Origin: Sphingobacteriia bacterium RIFOXYC2_FULL_35_18
GTDB taxonomy: Bacteria; Bacteroidota; Bacteroidia; Chitinophagales; Chitinophagaceae
Reading direction: 5' to 3'
Length of the DNA stretch: 64,000 nucleotides
NCBI GenBank assembly: GCA_001829005.1
Contig: MIAG01000001.1
Location: 434,001-498,000 of the forward strand
The notes beneath the pieces were generated by a model. That model searched no databases and was not told the DNA's origin. It saw only the letters and a program-made list of their open reading frames with translations. The translations under genes were made by a program, and so were the position numbers. Each line of letters opens with the position of its first letter. Within the stretch, counting starts at the first letter, position 1. This document shows, piece by piece, positions 26,885-34,513 of this stretch.

Positions 26885-26907
26885 GGGACGGGTCTTTAAG
26901 CTTATTT

Positions 26908-26940
26908 TATAGTGCTGTTTCATTAAACAGCACTATATTT
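26908..26940 (+). terminator. Strong hairpin terminator after TonB receptor
   Basis: A perfect 13-bp stem (TATAGTGCTGTTT paired with its complement at 26925-26937) with a CATT loop, 23 nt after the TonB receptor stop. The following T-run is short (TTT), so termination efficiency is uncertain, but the stem has no other evident purpose. Confidence 0.7.
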
Positions 26941-26960
26941 ATGACCCAATTCACTGATGA

Positions 26961-27968
26961 ATGCCCGAATCTAATTTTGAGCGAATACCATCTACACCTC
27001 CTGTAATACTGCCACTCCCTCCTGGTACTAAACGGTTACAATGGTCTGTAATGATTCCAGTTTATAACTCTATTCATTATTTAGAGCAAACCTTAAAATC
27101 AGTATTATCTCAAGATTTTGGAGAAGACCGAATGCAAATAGAAGTGGTGGACGATATCAGCAATGATGGGGATGTAGCTGCATTAGTAGAAAGAGTTGGT
27201 AAAGGAAGGGTAAAGTATTTTTTACAACCAGTGAATGTGGGCAATGTTAGAAACTTTGAAACCTGCATTAATAGAGCAGTTGGAGAATACATTCATATTT
27301 TACACGGAGACGATTATGTAGAGCAAGGGTTTTATAAAGCCATCACTCAATTATTTATTGATTTTCCTGAAGCAGGCGCCGCTTGTACAGATTGGCGTGT
27401 AGTGGATGATGCTGGTATGCCGGTTTGGACCAATGCTCCTGTTGGAGATGAACGAGGAATATTAAAGGATTGGCACCAACGAATTGCAATCAGACAATAT
27501 CTAGAACCGCCAGCAAAAGTGGTAAAAAGAAGTACCTACGAAGACTTGGGCTCTTTTTATATGGTTAATTGTTCAGAGGATTGGTTAATGTGGAATAGAA
27601 TTGCCGCCAAATATCCAGTGGCTTATCATCCAGAAGTATTGGCTAAATACCGTAATCACGATCAAAATACAACGGCAGTCTCCTTTAAGAATAGAAAGAA
27701 TTTTTTAGACATCGAAAAAACGATGTTATACAATATTGCCCATTTGCCCGAAAATTTAAGGGCAGCTGCTGAAAAAGCATCCCGTAAAAACTTCGCTTTT
27801 TATTTTGCTAATTTAGCCCATAGACAATGGCATGCCAATCATGATAAAGAAGAAGCATTGATTGTAGCTAAAGACGCATTGAAGTTTCAAGTAAATGCTT
27901 ACTCATTAAAACTCTATCTTAAACTCTTGCTTAAATTGGCAACAGGATACAAGGGGAAATCCAAATAA
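26961..27968 (+). CDS. Family 2 glycosyltransferase
   Basis: 335 residues, GT-A fold. MIPVYNSIHYLEQTLKSVL and EVVDDISNDG near the N-terminus, the DxD-type metal motif in ILHGDDYV and NCSEDWLMWNRIA as the later acceptor-side motif. No membrane segment, so a cytoplasmic transferase working at the inner leaflet. A single gene after a strong terminator; no polysaccharide locus around it, so acceptor is unknown. Confidence 0.82.
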   Translation: MPESNFERIPSTPPVILPLPPGTKRLQWSVMIPVYNSIHYLEQTLKSVLSQDFGEDRMQIEVVDDISNDGDVAALVERVGKGRVKYFLQPVNVGNVRNFETCINRAVGEYIHILHGDDYVEQGFYKAITQLFIDFPEAGAACTDWRVVDDAGMPVWTNAPVGDERGILKDWHQRIAIRQYLEPPAKVVKRSTYEDLGSFYMVNCSEDWLMWNRIAAKYPVAYHPEVLAKYRNHDQNTTAVSFKNRKNFLDIEKTMLYNIAHLPENLRAAAEKASRKNFAFYFANLAHRQWHANHDKEEALIVAKDALKFQVNAYSLKLYLKLLLKLATGYKGKSK

Positions 27969-27986
27969 GTTCTAACCATTTTATTT

Positions 27987-27994
27987 TAGTTTTG
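27987..27994 (+). promoter_or_regulatory. -7 box TAGTTTTG upstream of the HAD gene
   Basis: Exact TAnnTTTG match 15 nt before the ATG at 28010. It covers the in-frame TTG at 27992, which argues that the ATG, not the TTG, is the start of the HAD gene. Confidence 0.55.
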
Positions 27995-28009
27995 CCACAA
28001 ATTTCAAGA

Positions 28010-28660
28010 ATGGCAAAAGCGTTTCTTTTCGATTTAAATGGCACTATTGTAGATGATATGGCATACCATAAAAAAGTATGGTATAATGTATTGGTAAATG
28101 AATTGGGGGCCAAAATGAGTTTTGAAGAAGTTGCTGCAGAAATGTATGGTAAAAACTCAGAGTTACTAGATCGGGTATTTGGTAAAGGCGCATTTACTCC
28201 TGAACAAGTAAGTGAAATTGAAATGGCTAAGGAGAAAAAATACCAGGAAATATACCGACCATTCATGAAACCCCTAGATGGTTTAATGGAATTTCTAGCT
28301 GCTGCGAATGCTGCGGGAATTCATATGGGTATTGGTTCTGCAGCTATTCCTTTTAATATTGATTTTGTTTTAGATGAATTAAATATCCGCCATTATTTTT
28401 CTACGGTAGTGAGTGCATTTGATGTGCCAGTGAGTAAGCCAGACCCAGCTGTTTTTTTACAAGGGGCTGCAAATTTAGGAGTAGACCCTGCCAACTGTAT
28501 TGTTTTTGAAGACGCCCCCAAAGGAGTAGAAGCAGCCGCAAATGCAGGTATGAAAGCAGTAGCCATTACTACTATGCATACCCCAGATGAATTTAAACAA
28601 TACAATAATATTATTGCGTTTACTAAAGACTACGGAACCCTTTCTCACCTATTGAAATAA
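28010..28660 (+). CDS. HAD-superfamily hydrolase (beta-phosphoglucomutase-like) with DxN motif
   Basis: 216 residues from ATG 28010. Subfamily IA HAD: motif I FDLNGTIVDD with nucleophile Asp8, motif II Ser in GIGSAAIPFN, motif III Lys in SKPDPAVF, motif IV VFEDAPKG. The second Asp of the usual DxDGT motif is Asn10, which removes the usual general acid/base. The cap domain (about 15-90) is helical. Bacteroidota HADs with DxNGT occur, so it may be a subfamily feature rather than damage. Phosphatase or phosphomutase substrate unknown. Lies 41 nt after the glycosyltransferase but with its own promoter. Confidence 0.8.
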   Translation: MAKAFLFDLNGTIVDDMAYHKKVWYNVLVNELGAKMSFEEVAAEMYGKNSELLDRVFGKGAFTPEQVSEIEMAKEKKYQEIYRPFMKPLDGLMEFLAAANAAGIHMGIGSAAIPFNIDFVLDELNIRHYFSTVVSAFDVPVSKPDPAVFLQGAANLGVDPANCIVFEDAPKGVEAAANAGMKAVAITTMHTPDEFKQYNNIIAFTKDYGTLSHLLK

Positions 28661-28736
28661 GTTATACAAGATATTGGTATAATAATTTGGACTAGCCCAT
28701 TTGTTTTGGTTAAATTGTTTTCCAAAATCAGTAATA

Positions 28737-29654
28737 ATGGCCATACCCAATTGGATAGGTGTTTATCCTGCACTGCTAACTCCTTTTAATTCCGACGAAA
28801 CTATTGATGAAAAATTATTTTTAAAAAACCTACAAGCACAAATTGACGCGGGTGTTCAAGGAGTGATTATAGGAGGCTCATTAGGCGAAGCAAGTACTTT
28901 GTTGAATGAAGAAAAAATCATGCTTTTAAAAAGGGCCAAATTAATTGCGCCCATGAGTTTTCCTATTATTTTAAATATTGCAGAGTCTACTACTAAAGCG
29001 GCAGTAGCCTTTGTAAAAGAAGCAGAAACAGCGGGTGCAGATGGGTTTATGTTGTTGCCCCCTATGCGTTATAAGTCGGATGATAACGAAACTGTTCAAT
29101 ATTTTAAAGCAGTAGCTGCTGCCACTTCTTTATCCATTATGATTTACAATAATCCAGTGGATTATAAGATAGAAGTAACATTAGATATGTTTGAACAATT
29201 GAAGGAGCACTCCAATATTCAAGCAGTAAAAGAATCTACCAGAGATGTTTCTAATGTAACCAGAATGAAGAATCGTTTTGGAGATCGATTTAAAATTCTT
29301 TGCGGAGTAGATACGCTGGCTTATGAAGAACTCTGTTTGGGTGCAGATGGATGGATTGCTGGTTTGGTAGATGCTTTCCCTGAAGAAACAGTTGCGATTT
29401 ATAAATTAACCAAAGCAGGAAAGTTAGCAGAAGCATTAAGCATTTATCGTTGGTTCTTGCCCGTATTAGAATTAGATATTCATCCTAAATTGGTGCAATA
29501 TATTAAATTGGCTGCAACCCATACTGGTATTGGATCTCCGCATGTAAGAGCGCCCCGACTTCCACTAGCAGGAGAAGAGTTAAATAAGGTAAATAATATC
29601 ATTACCACCGCTTTGGCTAAACGACCTATTTTACCAGACTATCGATCTTTATAA
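28737..29654 (+). CDS. DHDPS-family lyase, probable 1-pyrroline-4-hydroxy-2-carboxylate deaminase
   Basis: 305 residues from ATG 28737 (an in-frame TTG at 28701 would add 12 unlikely residues). Class I aldolase barrel of the DapA family: GSLGEASTL substrate loop, Tyr in MIYNNPVDY and Schiff-base Lys in IQAVKEST. Because it is followed at once by an alpha-ketoglutarate-semialdehyde dehydrogenase-like enzyme and a hydroxyproline epimerase, the likely reaction is deamination of 1-pyrroline-4-hydroxy-2-carboxylate to 2,5-dioxopentanoate rather than lysine synthesis. Cytoplasmic. Confidence 0.8.
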   Translation: MAIPNWIGVYPALLTPFNSDETIDEKLFLKNLQAQIDAGVQGVIIGGSLGEASTLLNEEKIMLLKRAKLIAPMSFPIILNIAESTTKAAVAFVKEAETAGADGFMLLPPMRYKSDDNETVQYFKAVAAATSLSIMIYNNPVDYKIEVTLDMFEQLKEHSNIQAVKESTRDVSNVTRMKNRFGDRFKILCGVDTLAYEELCLGADGWIAGLVDAFPEETVAIYKLTKAGKLAEALSIYRWFLPVLELDIHPKLVQYIKLAATHTGIGSPHVRAPRLPLAGEELNKVNNIITTALAKRPILPDYRSL

Positions 29655-29660
29655 AATATT

Positions 29661-31205
29661 ATGGCTACTAGTTTACAATCATTTAGCACATTAAAAGGAG
29701 CGTTTATTCCTACGAGTTATCCTATTTCTTCCACTGCAGAAGTAGAACAAGTACTGCATGATGCAGCAACGGCTTCAATCCCCTTCAGTAAAAAAACTTT
29801 TATTGAAAGAGCGGAATTTTTAGAAGCCATTGCAGAAGAAATCATGGAGTTGGGAGATCTATTATTAGAAAAAACCCATGAAGAAACGGCATTACCTATT
29901 GCAAGACTAACTGGAGAAAGAGGAAGAACTTGTACTCAATTAAAACTCTATGCAGACCTCTTGAGAAATGGTGCATGGTGTGATGCAGTGATAGATACAG
30001 CCATGCCCAACCGCCAACCCTTGCCCCGTGCCGATTTAAGAAGAATCTTACAACCCATTGGGCCGGTATTGGTTTTTGGGGCCAGCAATTTTCCTTATGC
30101 TTATTCAACAGCAGGCGGTGATACGGCTTCTGCTTTGGCAGCAGGATGTCCTGTCATTGTTAAAGCACATGAGTCGCATTTAGGTACCAGCGAATTGGTT
30201 GCAAAAGCAGTTTTGCGCGCAGCTGAAAAAACAGGAATGCCTAAGGGTGTATTTGCAAGCTTAGTAGGAACAGGTCCCATTTTGGGTCAACAATTAGCAG
30301 CCGATGAAAGAATACAAGCCATTGGTTTTACAGGATCATATAAAGCAGGTATGGCATTGTACACCACTGCAACACAAAAAAGAAAAACACCTATTCCGGT
30401 ATATGCAGAAATGAGTAGCATCAATCCGGTTATATTATTACCTGAATTACTAGCTCAAAAAAATGCATCTATTGCAGCTGCATTAGCAGGTTCAATTAGT
30501 TTAGGTGTTGGGCAGTTTTGTACAAGTCCTGGATTAATATTTGCATTAGACGACAATGCAACCCATTCTTTTGCAGCTGAATTAGCCACTGCATTGGCTG
30601 CAGTTTCACCTGCTACTATGTTGAACCCGCAAATATGTAACACGTATTATGCCGATAAAAAACAATTGGCCAGAACAAATAATATTAAAATAATTTTTGA
30701 GGGATCAGAACTGTCTGAAGTTTTTCAAGCCACTCCAGCTTTAATGCAAACAACAGCTTTGCATTTTATGGCAAACCATTCTTTGCAAAAAGAAATCTTT
30801 GGGCCTTGTAGCTTATTGGTAGTATGCAAAAATGAAGCTGAATTATATGCAGCAATTGCATCCATGGAAGGACAGTTAACGGGATCAGTTTATGGATCAA
30901 CCGAAGAATTAATTCAACACCAACCACTGGTTGATTCTTTGCAACAAAAAGTAGGCAGATTAATTTTTAACAATGTACCTACAGGTGTTGAAGTATGCAA
31001 TGCCATTGTACATGGTGGCCCTTTCCCTGCAACAACCGATGCAAGAACCACTTCTGTAGGACCTGAAGCCATTAGAAGATTTGCAAGGCCAGTTTGTTAC
31101 CAAGATTGTCCAGAAGCATTGCTACCATTGTATTTACGCAATAATAATGAAGCAGGAATACTGAGATTGGTTGATGGAGTATTAACCAATGAAGGGGTTG
31201 AATAA
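29661..31205 (+). CDS. NADP+-dependent aldehyde dehydrogenase, probable 2,5-dioxovalerate (alpha-ketoglutarate semialdehyde) dehydrogenase
   Basis: 514 residues. Catalytic Cys287 in GQFCTSPG, general base Glu250 in YAEMSSINP, oxyanion Asn143 in GASNFPYAYS and the coenzyme loop GFTGSYKAG. The shape (short GASNFP, FCTSPG) is the Aldedh family clade of KGSADH in hydroxyproline and sugar-acid pathways. It would oxidise 2,5-dioxopentanoate to 2-oxoglutarate. It starts 6 nt after the lyase gene and 32 nt before the epimerase gene; one operon. Confidence 0.85.
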   Translation: MATSLQSFSTLKGAFIPTSYPISSTAEVEQVLHDAATASIPFSKKTFIERAEFLEAIAEEIMELGDLLLEKTHEETALPIARLTGERGRTCTQLKLYADLLRNGAWCDAVIDTAMPNRQPLPRADLRRILQPIGPVLVFGASNFPYAYSTAGGDTASALAAGCPVIVKAHESHLGTSELVAKAVLRAAEKTGMPKGVFASLVGTGPILGQQLAADERIQAIGFTGSYKAGMALYTTATQKRKTPIPVYAEMSSINPVILLPELLAQKNASIAAALAGSISLGVGQFCTSPGLIFALDDNATHSFAAELATALAAVSPATMLNPQICNTYYADKKQLARTNNIKIIFEGSELSEVFQATPALMQTTALHFMANHSLQKEIFGPCSLLVVCKNEAELYAAIASMEGQLTGSVYGSTEELIQHQPLVDSLQQKVGRLIFNNVPTGVEVCNAIVHGGPFPATTDARTTSVGPEAIRRFARPVCYQDCPEALLPLYLRNNNEAGILRLVDGVLTNEGVE

Positions 31206-31237
31206 AATAGTTGTTTTTAAAACCTAGCTAGAATCTT

Positions 31238-32239
31238 ATGGCGCATAAAAAATTCTTTTGTATAGACGCACATACCTGTGGCAATCCAGTAAGATTGGTT
31301 GCTGGCGGAGGCCCATTATTAGAAGGCAATTCAATGATGGAAAGGCGATTGCATTTTATGCGCGAATTCGATTGGATTCGCAAAGGGTTAATGTTTGAAC
31401 CACGCGGACACGATATGATGAGTGGAAGTATATTATATCCACCTTGTGATCCGCAAAATGATATTGGTGTATTATATATAGAAACCAGTGGTTGTTTGCC
31501 CATGTGCGGACATGGAACTATTGGAACCATTACCATTGCAATTGAAGAAGGATTGGTTCAACCGAAACAGCCAGGTAAACTTAGAATAGAAACACCAGCA
31601 GGCTTGGTATTGATTGAATATAAACAAGAAGGTAAAAAAGTAGTTTCCGTAAAACTAACCAATGTGCCTGCCTTTTTGTATGCAACTGATTTAGCAGTTG
31701 AATGCAGTGGGCTAGGCACCATTAAAGTAGATGTGGCTTATGGTGGAAACTTTTATGCCATAGTAGATCCACAAGAAAATTTTGCCGGATTGGAGCATTT
31801 TACCGCAGACCAATTAATTAGTTTTAGCAGGGAGTGTAGAACTTATTTAAACAAGCATTACTCATTTGTACATCCGGCAAACGAACATATCAAAGGCTTA
31901 AGTCATTTATTGTGGACAGGTAAAACAATTAGCGAAAAAGCTACTGCAAGAAATGCCGTTTTTTATGGTGACAAAGCCATTGATCGTTCTCCTTGTGGTA
32001 CAGGAACATCCGCAAGGATGGCACAATGGTATGCGAAGGGTTTATTAAAGCAAGGAGAAGTGTTTGTGCATGAAAGTATAATTGGATCTATATTTAACGG
32101 TACTATTGAAGCAGTAACAACAGTGAATGAGCAGCCAGCCATTATTCCAGGAATAGAAGGATGGGCAAGGGTAACCGGATACAATACCATTATTATAGAT
32201 GATGATGATCCTTATGCACATGGATTTCAAGTAATTTAA
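31238..32239 (+). CDS. 4-hydroxyproline 2-epimerase (proline racemase family)
   Basis: 333 residues. Both catalytic cysteines are present, Cys90 in PMCGHGT and Cys253 in SPCGTGTSA, which separates it from trans-3-hydroxyproline dehydratases (Thr at the second place) and supports epimerisation of trans-4-hydroxy-L-proline to cis-4-hydroxy-D-proline. The adjacent lyase and semialdehyde dehydrogenase complete most of the path to 2-oxoglutarate. The D-hydroxyproline dehydrogenase of the pathway is not in this window; a separate FAD oxidoreductase at 1277-3217 is a secreted, different family. Confidence 0.87.
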   Translation: MAHKKFFCIDAHTCGNPVRLVAGGGPLLEGNSMMERRLHFMREFDWIRKGLMFEPRGHDMMSGSILYPPCDPQNDIGVLYIETSGCLPMCGHGTIGTITIAIEEGLVQPKQPGKLRIETPAGLVLIEYKQEGKKVVSVKLTNVPAFLYATDLAVECSGLGTIKVDVAYGGNFYAIVDPQENFAGLEHFTADQLISFSRECRTYLNKHYSFVHPANEHIKGLSHLLWTGKTISEKATARNAVFYGDKAIDRSPCGTGTSARMAQWYAKGLLKQGEVFVHESIIGSIFNGTIEAVTTVNEQPAIIPGIEGWARVTGYNTIIIDDDDPYAHGFQVI

Positions 32240-32286
32240 AGGCACCACTTAATTATATAAAAAGAGATAAAGTTTAAAATAAACCG

Positions 32287-34056
32287 ATGAAAAAATATTT
32301 ATTAGCACTAAGTTTTTCAGCAGCAATAGTAGCAACGCCAGCAATTGTAGATGCACAGGTTTCTGCCAATGAATGGATTCCCTGTCAGGAAATGCCTGCA
32401 TTAATTCAACGATTTAATGCAGATAGCAGGGTATTGAATAGATATTATAGCCCAGCATTGAATAATAGCAGAGGCGGTTTTGGTGCAGACTGGAGTATTG
32501 GATCACCCGAAAAAAATACCCGTTTACAAAAATTAGTACAAGACTACCAACAACAATTGGCAGCAGTTAATTTTAAAAACTTAAGTCAAGAGTGTAAGGC
32601 AGACTATATATTATTCAAGCGAGACCTAGCTAGTAGATTAGAGCAATTGCAATTAGATGCTGCTGCATTACAAAAAGTAGCAAGTTGGGTAGGTTTTACC
32701 GATAAAATATATGCGCTAGAACAATTACGAAGAAGAGGAACACAGCCCGATGCAAAAGCAGTTGCAAAAGAATGGAATGATATCATTGATCAAGTAAAAC
32801 AATTGCAAGAAAAAATTAAGAAAACGAATTCAATAGAACCCGACCAAGTAGCAGCCGCTACTGCCGCTATTAATAATGCACGAAATACGGTGCAGAGTAT
32901 TTTTGAATTTTACAATGGATATGATCCCATGTTTAGTTGGTGGGTTCCGGTAACACAAAAATCATTAGATGAAGCGTTGAATGCATACAGTACTGCATTT
33001 AAAGCAAAAGCCAATAGCACATTAACCGCTTCCGATAAAAGTGGGATTGTTGGCGTACAAGCTGGTAGAGAAAGTTTGATTAGACAATTAAAAAATGAAA
33101 TGATTCCTTATACCCCAGAGGAATTAATTGAAATAGCCAATAAAGAATTTTCTTGGTGTGAAGCAGAAATGTTGAAAGCTGCCAAAGAAATGGGATTTGG
33201 AAATGATTGGAAAGCAGCGTTGGAAAAAGTAAAAAACACTTATGTACCAGAAGGCAAACAACCCGAGCTTATCTTAAAGCTTTACAATGAAAGCATTGAT
33301 TTTCTAAAGAAAAATCAACTAATCACTATACCACCATTGGCCGAAGAAACTTGGGGTATGATGATGATGAGTCCTGAAAGACAGTTGGTTGCTCCATTCT
33401 TTTTAGGGGGTGCAGATATTATTATTTCATATCCCACCAATACCATGACGTATGCAGACAGAATGATGAGTATGAGGGGGAATAACCCACATTTTTCTAA
33501 AGCAGTGGTACACCATGAATTAATTGCCGGTCACAATTTGCAACAGTTTGTTAACCAACGAAACAGAACATACAGAAATTTTGGAACACCATTTTGGAGT
33601 GAAGGATGGGCATTGTATTGGGAATTGATTTTATGGGATATGCAATTTGCTAAAACACCTGAAGACCGCATAGGTATGTTGTTCTGGCATATGCATCGTT
33701 GCGCTAGAATCATCTTTTCTTTGAACTACCATACCAGTAAATGGACCCCTCAACAATGCATAGACTTTTTAGTAGACCGTGTAGGTCATGAAAGAGCCAA
33801 TGCTGAAGGAGAAGTAAGAAGGTCTTTCACTGGTGCTTATCCTCCACTGTATCAATTAGCCTATTTAACCGGAGGCCGTCAGTTTTATGCATTAAAGAAA
33901 GAATTGGTAGACAGCAAAAAAATGAGCTACAAGGAATACCATGATGCAGTAATGAAAATGAATGCCATGCCAGTAGAAATGGTAAGAGCCATTTTAACCA
34001 AGCAACCATTAACGGAAGATTTTGCTACCAACTGGAGATTCTACGAGAAGCAATAG
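32287..34056 (+). CDS. DUF885 family protein, exported, probable metallopeptidase-like
   Basis: 589 residues with a signal peptide (to about residue 24, VDAQ). Matches the DUF885 pattern: HHELIAGHNLQ at about 405-415 (a HExxxH metal-like motif), then a GWALYWELILW segment with a downstream Glu, and the terminal PVEMVRAIL. The motif and layout recall carboxypeptidase-like zinc enzymes, although the family has no firmly assigned activity. The stop abuts the stop of the convergent small membrane protein with no gap. It follows the hydroxyproline operon by 47 nt, so it could supply hydroxyproline from peptides, an inference from place only. Confidence 0.78.
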   Translation: MKKYLLALSFSAAIVATPAIVDAQVSANEWIPCQEMPALIQRFNADSRVLNRYYSPALNNSRGGFGADWSIGSPEKNTRLQKLVQDYQQQLAAVNFKNLSQECKADYILFKRDLASRLEQLQLDAAALQKVASWVGFTDKIYALEQLRRRGTQPDAKAVAKEWNDIIDQVKQLQEKIKKTNSIEPDQVAAATAAINNARNTVQSIFEFYNGYDPMFSWWVPVTQKSLDEALNAYSTAFKAKANSTLTASDKSGIVGVQAGRESLIRQLKNEMIPYTPEELIEIANKEFSWCEAEMLKAAKEMGFGNDWKAALEKVKNTYVPEGKQPELILKLYNESIDFLKKNQLITIPPLAEETWGMMMMSPERQLVAPFFLGGADIIISYPTNTMTYADRMMSMRGNNPHFSKAVVHHELIAGHNLQQFVNQRNRTYRNFGTPFWSEGWALYWELILWDMQFAKTPEDRIGMLFWHMHRCARIIFSLNYHTSKWTPQQCIDFLVDRVGHERANAEGEVRRSFTGAYPPLYQLAYLTGGRQFYALKKELVDSKKMSYKEYHDAVMKMNAMPVEMVRAILTKQPLTEDFATNWRFYEKQ

Positions 34057-34485
34057 CTATACACGGTACCAGTCTGCTCTCCAATTTTGGATAGCCAACT
34101 TAATTGCTTTATTCGATAAGTTTTCTGCTGCGGCTTTTGTTGCTAAGGCAGGAAACTCTTCGTCTGAAGCAAAGCGCAAAGCAACAATTTGACTAACTGT
34201 TAATCCTGCTGGTAACAGTTTTCCTGTTAATGCAAAGTGACGCAAGTTTTCTTCTGCTCTGATGGCTCTGTCTTGTGCTTTTAAAGCAAATATGCGTACA
34301 TAAGCAAAGAAGAAACAACAGATTAATGCAATCACACAAATTAATGACGCGGAATATTTGTTCTCAGGAGCAGAACCATTCAGGTTAATGAATGAACCAA
34401 TTAATACTGCAAGGATTGCAAAGAAGGTAAGACCATGCCATCCAAATACCAATTGTGAGTGATTTTTAAAGTTTTGCTCTTTCAT
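34057..34485 (-). CDS. Small two-TM membrane protein (DUF6526-like)
   Basis: 142 residues. Two transmembrane helices (about 14-34 and 43-62: FFAILAVLIGSFINL, ASLICVIALICCFFFAYV), then a soluble helical tail. The start QNFKNHSQ and layout resemble the family annotated DUF6526 in Bacteroidota; I recall this rather than having tested it. Function unknown. It has its own -7 box at 34504-34511 and is 28 nt downstream of the PUL regulator stop. Confidence 0.65.
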   Translation of the reverse strand: MKEQNFKNHSQLVFGWHGLTFFAILAVLIGSFINLNGSAPENKYSASLICVIALICCFFFAYVRIFALKAQDRAIRAEENLRHFALTGKLLPAGLTVSQIVALRFASDEEFPALATKAAAENLSNKAIKLAIQNWRADWYRV

Positions 34486-34503
34486 ATTTATAATCGTTTA
34501 GTC

Positions 34504-34511
34504 CAAATATA
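34504..34511 (-). promoter_or_regulatory. -7 box TATATTTG (minus strand) for the small membrane protein
   Basis: Exact TAnnTTTG match on the minus strand, 18 nt before the ATG at 34485 and in the short gap after the regulator gene. Confidence 0.5.
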
Positions 34512-34513
34512 TA

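Noticed and set aside
28701..28736. TTG start of the DHDPS-like gene
   Set aside because: Extra residues are not family-like; ATG 28737 starts MAIPNWIGVYP, a normal beginning.
34057..34059. Read-through fusion of DUF885 gene and the small membrane protein
   Set aside because: They converge on opposite strands with abutting stops.
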